Source: a virus | Reading direction: 5' to 3' (one strand) | DNA length: 34,416 bases | IMG/VR virus record: IMGVR_UViG_3300034190_000562 | Span: 1-34,416 of that record | In this document: positions 16,319-20,285 of the stretch, piece after piece | Numbering within the stretch: position 1 is the first letter of the stretch | Layout of the letters: each line of letters starts with the position of its first letter | Notes under the pieces: generated by a model | What the model was told of the DNA's origin: nothing | The model's input: the letters and a program-made list of their open reading frames with translations, nothing else | Database searches by the model: none | Translations under genes and position numbers: made by a program

Positions 16319-16446
16319 TGTATAACCTCCCCCACTATTTTTTTAATATCCTCAATTGGCTTTCCAGTCATTACAGATAATTGATAGACTGTAACTCCGC
16401 TACCTTCAAAATATGCGCGTAAATCCGCGTCCGATAACATAAACAT
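16315..16446 (-). CDS. 43-aa helix-turn-helix-like protein
   Basis: The start ATG at 16446 has GGAGG seven bases upstream. The 43-aa product (MFMLSDADLRAYFEGSG, VTVYQLSVMTGKPIEDIKKI, VGEVIQ) looks like a minimal helix-turn-helix: a helix, the turn MTGKP, then a second helix. That makes it a candidate DNA-binding regulator encoded early, before the operons whose promoters carry a palindrome. The HTH call is by eye on a short protein and uncertain. An in-frame extension to 16539 was rejected because it reads through the membrane-protein gene. Confidence 0.55.
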   Translation of the reverse strand: MFMLSDADLRAYFEGSGVTVYQLSVMTGKPIEDIKKIVGEVIQ

Positions 16447-16460
16447 TGTATAACCTCCAA

Positions 16461-16619
16461 TTAGAATAACATTATATAAACTAGCGCAGTATACATAAAT
16501 TTTGCTGTTACTGCTGCCCCTAGTATTACAACCGACCAACCGAACACCTCTACTGTCATATTGATACGCGCCTCCCGACGCGCTTTGGTTTTCAATTGTC
16601 TACGCTTTGCGCTATTCAT
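16461..16619 (-). CDS. 52-aa membrane protein with basic N-terminus
   Basis: The product starts MNSAKRRQLKTKARREARIN, strongly basic, followed by hydrophobic VFGWSVVILGAAVTA and FMYTALVYIMLF. By the positive-inside rule the N-terminus should be cytoplasmic, with one or two spans. The ATG overlaps the previous stop (ATGA). Its TAA is 15 bases upstream of the next start. The family is unknown. It is one of at least four small membrane proteins in this early block. Confidence 0.55.
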   Translation of the reverse strand: MNSAKRRQLKTKARREARINMTVEVFGWSVVILGAAVTAKFMYTALVYIMLF

Positions 16620-16828
16620 AGTATCAGTCCCTTTACAATTGTTACTAAACAGACATCCCTATCGGTTACCTTTTGCCCTAGAAAATCATGCTCCGCTACA
16701 TAGCGTGTTTTTACCAAGTCACCCGCGCTGTTATATGTCTTTAAAATATCCGTTACAGTTTCTACGCGTTCCTTATTGGTATGCTTGCCGCGTTGTTTGA
16801 TAAATTTTGTGCCGATTTCGATAGTCAT
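16616..16828 (-). CDS. Conserved small phage protein (70 aa)
   Basis: The 70-aa protein starts MTIEIGTKFIKQRGKHTNKE and continues ERVETVTDILKTYNSAGDLVK, then RYVAEHDFLGQKVTDRDV. The 'RGKH...TVTDI-TYN-AGE-VK-RYV-EH-GQ-VTD-DV' pattern is one I associate with a small beta-rich protein common in phages, with no known function. It is the first gene after a consensus promoter (16861-16889). The Shine-Dalgarno sequence is weak (GGGAA). Confidence 0.7.
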   Translation of the reverse strand: MTIEIGTKFIKQRGKHTNKERVETVTDILKTYNSAGDLVKTRYVAEHDFLGQKVTDRDVCLVTIVKGLIL

Positions 16829-16860
16829 AATGTTTTCCCGTTGTTTGTTTGTATGCCGCT

Positions 16861-16889
16861 ATTGTAATCGCGGTGACAATCCCTGTCAA
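16861..16889 (-). promoter_or_regulatory. Sigma70 promoter for the small early genes
   Basis: On the minus strand, TTGACA (16884-16889), a 17-bp spacer and TACAAT (16861-16866) match the consensus at 11 of 12 positions. A TGACA/TGTCA inverted repeat (16874-16888) overlaps the -35 and could be an operator. The TACTATAGTA palindrome of the other three promoters is absent. It drives the leftward genes from 16828 on. Confidence 0.75.
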
Positions 16890-16906
16890 CACTTATTTAA
16901 ATTATT

Positions 16907-17668
16907 TTATACTACTTGTAATGTTTGAATTAAATTTGATTTAAAATTGTTTTTACGTTGACCGTGTACCACGATAGCGATATTTTTGCTTTGCCCGTCG
17001 CATAGTCCGCAGTCAATACACTGAATACCCTTGCTATCTGCTAAACATTCTATTTCGTTATCATAAAGGCTGTCGTCAGGCAACGCAACTCTGAAAGTCT
17101 TAGCGCCTAGTGCTTGGTATTTTAACGCTTGTTTGGGCGTATCCGCTGATACTTGACACACTGACAAATAACGCTTATCAAACGCTTTATGCGCTATCTG
17201 GTGCGTATATCCAGTATGTACGCTTGCAAGTGCTACCAATGGCGCGAATACTTCGAAGGGTACAGCTGCGGGGTCGCCATACGCACCCAACCTTAAGGCG
17301 CGACCGGCCATAATGCTGCTATGCTTGTCGCTGTCATATGTAGGATACAGGCCGCGCTTGTAGCTGCGGTAAACGCTTAGGGGAGCTTGGTGCGTCATAA
17401 CATAGCACGCGCCGCCGGTGTGATGGCGTTGTGGGCAATTACCGCATACACTTTCATCTTCACCGCTTTTGATTGCCTGATGGGGTTCTATATCGCTGCG
17501 CAAAATCCAAGTTTGAACCATTGCGCCCGTCTTGGCGTTGCTTGTCTCTAAGGTAGCGACTACTACAATAGGCGCGCCGTCTAGTACACTAGCGCCATCA
17601 TATAGGACAAAGCCTTTTTGCTTTGACTTTGCTGCCGTTGGTTTTTTTACCGCGCTGAATTTTTGCAT
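16907..17668 (-). CDS. Cys-rich conserved phage protein, possible metal or Fe-S protein
   Basis: The 253-aa protein has two Cys clusters: VCGNCPQRHHTGGACYV (Cys75, Cys78, His82/83, Cys88) and CIDCGLCDG (Cys217, Cys220, Cys223), plus Cys171 and Cys208. Between them lie KRGLYP, GRALRLGAYGDPAAVP and HTGYTHQIAH, and near the end NIAIVVHGQRK. The layout recalls the radical-SAM-like Gp37/Gp68 group of phage proteins, but the spacing is not the classical CxxxCxxC, so the fold is uncertain. AGAGGG lies seven bases before the ATG. It is the largest early gene, with GCGC-rich composition unlike the late genes. An early host-takeover or RNA/DNA-modifying role is possible but unproven. Confidence 0.75.
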   Translation of the reverse strand: MQKFSAVKKPTAAKSKQKGFVLYDGASVLDGAPIVVVATLETSNAKTGAMVQTWILRSDIEPHQAIKSGEDESVCGNCPQRHHTGGACYVMTHQAPLSVYRSYKRGLYPTYDSDKHSSIMAGRALRLGAYGDPAAVPFEVFAPLVALASVHTGYTHQIAHKAFDKRYLSVCQVSADTPKQALKYQALGAKTFRVALPDDSLYDNEIECLADSKGIQCIDCGLCDGQSKNIAIVVHGQRKNNFKSNLIQTLQVV

Positions 17669-17713
17669 TGTTTTACCCTCTTAGGTTTAACAGTTGTTTT
17701 GAGTATACCGGCT

Positions 17714-17741
17714 AGTATATACACCGATATAATTAATGCAA
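17714..17741 (-). promoter_or_regulatory. Possible weak promoter upstream of the Cys-rich gene
   Basis: On the minus strand, TTGCAT (17736-17741), a 16-bp spacer and TATACT (17714-17719) lie in the 77-bp gap between two leftward genes. The -10 is good and the -35 poor. A GTATAC palindrome follows just downstream. Only weakly supported. Confidence 0.3.
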
Positions 17742-17745
17742 CTGT

Positions 17746-17949
17746 TTATTTTGGTAATGATAAATAAGTTTTATAATGTGCTGCTTTACTCGCGTTAAGC
17801 GCCTCAAATCGCGCCTCAACCATGTTTTGTAAGGCCTCAACCGTGGTGGGACAATCGCCACGATAATCACAAACAGCGTGCCATGCCGCGTTGTACTCGC
17901 TTTGGGTTTGCTCAACTAACTGGTTCAAGTCTTTTAATATATGTAACAT
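17746..17949 (-). CDS. Small helical protein, unknown (67 aa)
   Basis: The 67-aa protein starts MLHILKDLNQLVEQTQSEYN and is mainly helical, with two Cys (ACDYRGDC-like spacing around residues 27-33) and no membrane segment. The ATG overlaps the preceding stop (TAATG) with GAGG upstream. A second frame of similar length in the same place (ending at 17733) lacks an initiation site and is a shadow. The family is not recognised. Confidence 0.6.
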   Translation of the reverse strand: MLHILKDLNQLVEQTQSEYNAAWHAVCDYRGDCPTTVEALQNMVEARFEALNASKAAHYKTYLSLPK

Positions 17950-18182
17950 TATAGCACCTCAACATCATAGAAGTATTGGCCTACGCTCGTATAGCGCTTT
18001 GTCACCAGTTTATCATGAGAGAATTGGTGTCCTTTAGTAGATAGGAACGGCACAAAGCTGTCAAACTCGCTCTCATAATCCTCTGGATAAACTGCCGCAA
18101 TTGTTAAGGTGAATATATGCCCGTCTCCATTCATACGCTCGCCGTGTAGCTTGATTGTATCGCCCGCTTTGTAGTCTCTCAT
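17949..18182 (-). CDS. Small beta-rich protein, unknown (77 aa)
   Basis: The 77-aa protein starts MRDYKAGDTIKLHGERMNGD, followed by HIFTLTIAAVYPEDY and KLVTKRYTSVGQYFYDVEVL, a pattern of short beta strands as in small SH3-like or OB-like folds. GAGG lies seven bases before the ATG. It is the second gene of the earliest leftward transcript, and its stop overlaps the next start. The function is unknown. Confidence 0.65.
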   Translation of the reverse strand: MRDYKAGDTIKLHGERMNGDGHIFTLTIAAVYPEDYESEFDSFVPFLSTKGHQFSHDKLVTKRYTSVGQYFYDVEVL

Positions 18183-18202
18183 CTTGTCACCTCTTTAGGT
18201 TT

Positions 18203-18216
18203 GCCCCTTGCGGGGC
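18203..18216 (-). other. GNRA-capped mRNA hairpin between early genes
   Basis: In the leftward transcript, GCCCC-GCAA-GGGGC folds into a 5-bp GC stem closed by a GNRA tetraloop (complement of 18203-18216). It lies between the stop at 18227 and the Shine-Dalgarno sequence of the next gene. No U-tract follows, so it is unlikely to be a terminator; a transcript-stability or processing element is possible. Confidence 0.45.
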
Positions 18217-18226
18217 GTTTGGTTTG

Positions 18227-18523
18227 TTATAGCGGGTAACATTCCGCGTCATACGCTTTTTGCCATGCCTCGCCTACTTCGTTCGCGCTGTAGTCGCTCA
18301 CTAGTTCCTCAGCGTCTAATCCGTTGACTACAGAGAACCAACCTAATTCCAGACCCATGCTATCCTTTAGAATAATCTCCGCGGTGTCGCACGCCTCAGC
18401 CGCTTCCTTGGCTAGTTTGTAGCTAGTGCCTGAATAGTCTAACTCTTCACCGTCGCCCCATACATAGAGAACGTGGCCTTGGGCGATTGCCCATTTGATA
18501 GCGTGTAAGTGTGATTGTTGCAT
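18227..18523 (-). CDS. First early gene, acidic protein of unknown function (98 aa)
   Basis: The start is set at ATG 18523 (MQQSHLHAIKWAIAQGHVLY). The longer frame to 18586 overlaps the promoter core and would begin upstream of the transcript start. The product has 98 aa and is acidic, with SYKLAKEAAEACDTAEIIL, MGLELGWFSVVNGLDAEELV and EVGEAWQKAYDAECYPL. It is probably mixed alpha/beta, with no known motif. As the first gene after the strongest early promoter it is a candidate host-takeover or anti-defence protein, by position only. Confidence 0.7.
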   Translation of the reverse strand: MQQSHLHAIKWAIAQGHVLYVWGDGEELDYSGTSYKLAKEAAEACDTAEIILKDSMGLELGWFSVVNGLDAEELVSDYSANEVGEAWQKAYDAECYPL

Positions 18524-18569
18524 AATGTGCCGCCTTGTTTGTTTGTGTGTTTGTTGTCTTGATGGGTTC

Positions 18570-18597
18570 ATTATATAGCGTGGCAAACTATTGTCAA
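18570..18597 (-). promoter_or_regulatory. Principal early sigma70 promoter (leftward)
   Basis: On the minus strand, TTGACA (18592-18597), a 16-bp spacer and TATAAT (18570-18575) match the consensus in both boxes. An AT-rich tract upstream (18600-18632) could act as an UP element. There is no start-site palindrome, unlike the promoters at 14.2, 19.3 and 24.4 kb, which fits immediate-early, host-driven transcription. Confidence 0.8.
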
Positions 18598-18756
18598 CAA
18601 TTATTTACATTTATTTTCAATTTATTTTTATAGCCAAAGGATAAGGAGCGGGCGCGCACGAATATCACAGATAAAACACAGAGTCAATATAATTTTTAGC
18701 TATAAGCACCACCACCTTATATAACCAACAAAGGGACCACCGCTGAAGCCTAGGCG

Positions 18757-18804
18757 TGGCAAGGGATACAGAGGATTTCGACGTTCGGACCTTGACCCTT
18801 GCCA
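18757..18804 (+). repeat. Nine-base inverted repeat with 30-nt loop
   Basis: TGGCAAGGG (18757-18765) pairs perfectly with CCCTTGCCA (18796-18804). Inside, an AGG/CCT pair and a small CGA-CGT-TCG hairpin could extend the structure. A palindrome GCCTAGGC lies just upstream (18748-18755). No U-tract follows, so this is not a terminator. It might be a structured RNA or a protein-binding dyad. Confidence 0.45.
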
Positions 18805-18917
18805 TGATATAGGTAGACGTTAAACGCTGTTAGACGGCAATTGAGAGCCTTTAATAACTATAGAACTATTAGTTATAACCTCTGTAATATATATGCTAAT
18901 TGAGTATAGAATATATG

Positions 18918-19000
18918 TTGACAGTAGTGTGCAAGATGTGCTAGGCATCCAATAGGTATCCAATAGGTACCCGCTAGCACACTCACCCTCGTGCTGTCAA
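18918..19000 (+). repeat. 83-bp interrupted dyad with two conserved box pairs
   Basis: Each strand reads TTGACAG, 13 unconserved bases, then GTGCTAG toward the centre: 18918-18924 and 18938-18944 on plus; 18994-19000 and 18974-18980 on minus. The two halves face each other and enclose tandem repeats. The TTGACA boxes resemble -35 elements, but no good -10 lies at the right distance, so a recognition site for a dimeric or multimeric DNA-binding protein is a better reading. Confidence 0.6.
18947..18968 (+). repeat. Tandem 11-bp direct repeat (iteron-like)
   Basis: ATCCAATAGGT occurs twice head to tail with no spacer (18947-18957, 18958-18968), in the centre of the 18918-19000 dyad. The 11-bp period is close to one helical turn, so both copies face the same side of the DNA. 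This fits an initiator or regulator binding site; two copies are few for a classical iteron origin. Confidence 0.6.
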
Positions 19001-19055
19001 GAGTTTACATAATTATTTACGTGACTATTCTCTCGGTTCCGGTCACCCTTAGAGA

Positions 19056-19081
19056 TTGACAGGCCGACTGGTGTATGCTAG
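19056..19081 (+). promoter_or_regulatory. Third TTGACAG...TGCTAG box pair
   Basis: TTGACAG (19056-19062), 13 bases, then TGCTAG (19076-19081) repeats the box pair of the 18918-19000 dyad with one base less between the boxes. It stands alone on the plus strand, 56 bp to the right of the dyad and just before a G-rich tract. A promoter reading is weak: the hexamer 17 bp downstream is TAGAGA. Confidence 0.45.
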
Positions 19082-19090
19082 AGATTTACA

Positions 19091-19113
19091 GGGGGGCGGG
19101 GGGGGCGCTGGGG
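19091..19113 (+). other. G-rich tract with quadruplex potential
   Basis: Runs of 6, 8 and 4 G (19091-19096, 19098-19105, 19110-19113) are separated by one and four bases. Splitting the longer runs gives four or more G-tracts, enough for a G-quadruplex on the plus strand. It is the most G-rich spot seen in an otherwise AT-leaning window, and non-coding. Confidence 0.6.
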
Positions 19114-19327
19114 TGCGCAGGATTGTCACGGTAACCGCTCAGATACAAAAAAGAGTGAAAAGTCAATAAAAAGACAATACAAAAGGTTACCAAAAGTAAC
19201 ATTAAAGGTAAGTATCTCATGTATACATAAGTAAGCCTAAGTCATTGATTTTGTTGGGCAAAAGCGGGTACGTGCGGAGACTAAGGTAATTACTTTAATG
19301 CTTTTACTAAATTAGTTAAAATAAAGC

Positions 19328-19369
19328 TTGACATTTGCCTAAGAATATGTTATAATAATACTATAGTAT
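19328..19369 (+). promoter_or_regulatory. Strong sigma70 promoter with start-site palindrome, packaging operon
   Basis: TTGACA (19328-19333), a 17-bp spacer and TATAAT (19351-19356) with TG at -15 form a perfect consensus. The palindrome ATACTATAGTAT (19358-19369) is centred 7.5 bp past the -10, at the predicted +1. The 60 bp from 19318 match 24393-24452 at 54 positions. It drives terminase and the downstream genes. Confidence 0.88.
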
Positions 19370-19418
19370 AGTTTAATTTACTAAAGAAAAGCTCCTACAG
19401 CAACTACTAAAGAAACAT

Positions 19419-19513
19419 ACTAAGGTATACTTAAGTATACTAAGGTAAAAGCTTAATGTTTGTAGAAGGAGTATTTACTAAGGAACACCAAAGAATACTT
19501 AAGTATACTAAGG
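19419..19513 (+). promoter_or_regulatory. Palindrome-rich untranslated leader of the packaging operon
   Basis: Four copies of ACTAAGG (19419, 19439, 19477, 19507), with a fifth upstream at 19280, surround a perfect 16-bp palindrome GTATACTTAAGTATAC (19425-19440) and a 12-bp copy ATACTTAAGTAT (19495-19506). The first 23 bases match the SSB-operon leader (complement 14131-14153). The last ACTAAGG merges with the GGAG ribosome site of the terminase small subunit, so binding or folding here could control translation. Confidence 0.6.
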
Positions 19514-19522
19514 AGTAGTTTT

Positions 19523-19939
19523 TTGTCAGATTTAAAAAACGACGATGTCAAGGATAAACCTAAGCGCAGAGGGAGGCCACCTAAGTCAGAGATGGTCAAC
19601 CGTAAGCGTGGCACAGTAGGAACCCGTGGTCGTCCCAAAGGTGATGCAGCTATCATCAACGAATATAAGACTAGGATGCTAACGTCCCCTAAGTCAGCCA
19701 GAGTGTTGGAGTCTATCTTTGATGCAGCTCTTAACGATGACCATAAGAATCAGGCAGCGGCTTGGAAGCTAGTCATAGATAGAGTCCTCCCTGCAAGCTA
19801 CTTTGATAAGGACAAGGCAGGAGGAAGTAAAGGTGGAATCAACATCTCGATTACCGGAGTGGGCGGAGAGACTACTGTCATCTCCGAGAACACAGACCAA
19901 GAGTCAGATATTATTGACGGAGAGTACACCGATGTATAA
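19523..19939 (+). CDS. terS: Putative terminase small subunit with AT-hook-like motifs
   Basis: The 138-aa protein is read from TTG 19523, which has GGAG seven bases upstream. The N-terminus carries two AT-hook-like motifs, KRRGRPPKS (14-22) and TRGRPKGD (34-41), which bind the minor groove of AT-rich DNA. A helical part follows (MLTSPKSARVLESIFDAALN, HKNQAAAWKLVIDRVLP), with an acidic tail. It is first in the packaging operon, two genes before TerL, so DNA recognition for packaging is the likely role. There is no direct proof; a regulatory DNA-binding protein is an alternative. The next ATG (19592) would remove the first hook. Confidence 0.65.
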   Translation: MSDLKNDDVKDKPKRRGRPPKSEMVNRKRGTVGTRGRPKGDAAIINEYKTRMLTSPKSARVLESIFDAALNDDHKNQAAAWKLVIDRVLPASYFDKDKAGGSKGGINISITGVGGETTVISENTDQESDIIDGEYTDV

Positions 19940-20285
19940 TCCAAAGTACTTCGCCCTGAGCGAGTTCAACTGTCAAGAAACAAATGAAAATGATATGCAG
20001 GAAGAGTTCCTAAAGAAGCTCGACCTACTGAGGGAAGCCTGTGGTTTCCCCTTTGTAATTACTAGCGGATACCGTGGTGAGAACCACTCGAACGAGAGAA
20101 ACAAACCTAATGGTGGTGGAACACATACGAAAGGCATTGCGGCAGATATTAAAGCTGTCTCAGGAACAGAGAGATACGCAATTGTCCAACACGCACTCGC
20201 CCTTGGGTTTACAGGAGTGGGAGTGGCTAAGTCTTTCGTTCATGTTGATATTCGCACTACAGTTCCTGTGATGTGGACTTACTAA
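19932..20285 (+). CDS. Endolysin, M15-type D-Ala-D-Ala peptidase
   Basis: The 117-aa protein is a Peptidase_M15 (VanY/HedgehogN-like) domain with no other part. Zinc ligands are His65 and Asp72 in THTKGIAAD and His104 in FVHVDI; Arg48 in SGYRG is also typical. It should cleave peptide cross-links of peptidoglycan for cell lysis. There is no signal peptide or signal-anchor, so export needs a holin. The ATG at 19932 is used instead of the longer open frame to 19803, which runs inside the terminase gene; the eight-base overlap fits coupling. Holin genes are 10 kb downstream rather than adjacent. Confidence 0.88.
   Translation: MYNPKYFALSEFNCQETNENDMQEEFLKKLDLLREACGFPFVITSGYRGENHSNERNKPNGGGTHTKGIAADIKAVSGTERYAIVQHALALGFTGVGVAKSFVHVDIRTTVPVMWTY

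Larger units (their letters stand above)
18598..19327 (+). other. Non-coding divergence region, candidate control region or origin
   Basis: About 0.73 kb between the leftward early promoter and the rightward terminase promoter has no credible gene on either strand. It contains an AT-rich tract with TTATTTACA (18601-18609, DnaA-box-like, imperfect), a second AATTATTTAC copy (19011-19020), a 9-bp inverted repeat, a long interrupted dyad holding tandem 11-bp repeats, a third TTGACAG/TGCTAG pair and a G-rich tract. It could be the replication origin and/or a packaging or terminus region. Neither is proved by the sequence. Confidence 0.5.

Noticed and set aside
16447-16539. N-terminal extension of the 43-aa HTH-like protein
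   Set aside because: It runs through the 52-aa membrane-protein gene; the ATG at 16446 has an ideal GGAGG site.
17733-17915. 60-codon minus-strand frame overlapping the 67-aa gene
   Set aside because: There is no initiation site, and the competing frame is coupled to the upstream stop with GAGG.
18524-18586. Upstream extension of the first early gene to 18586
   Set aside because: It overlaps the -10 box and predicted start site, so the extra codons would lie upstream of the transcript.
18700-18840. Possible tRNA or tmRNA in the non-coding region
   Set aside because: No acceptor stem, T-loop (TTCGANNC in context) or CCA end could be arranged; only isolated stems are present.
18918-18946. 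TTGACA at 18918 as a sigma70 promoter
   Set aside because: The hexamer at the proper distance is CTAGGC or similar, far from TATAAT; the dyad reading explains the conserved bases better.
18947-18968. Tandem repeat as a CRISPR-like array
   Set aside because: There are only two 11-bp units with no spacers and no cas genes.
19803-19931. Upstream extension of the endolysin frame to 19803
   Set aside because: It lies wholly inside the terminase small-subunit gene in another frame, and the M15 domain is complete from ATG 19932.
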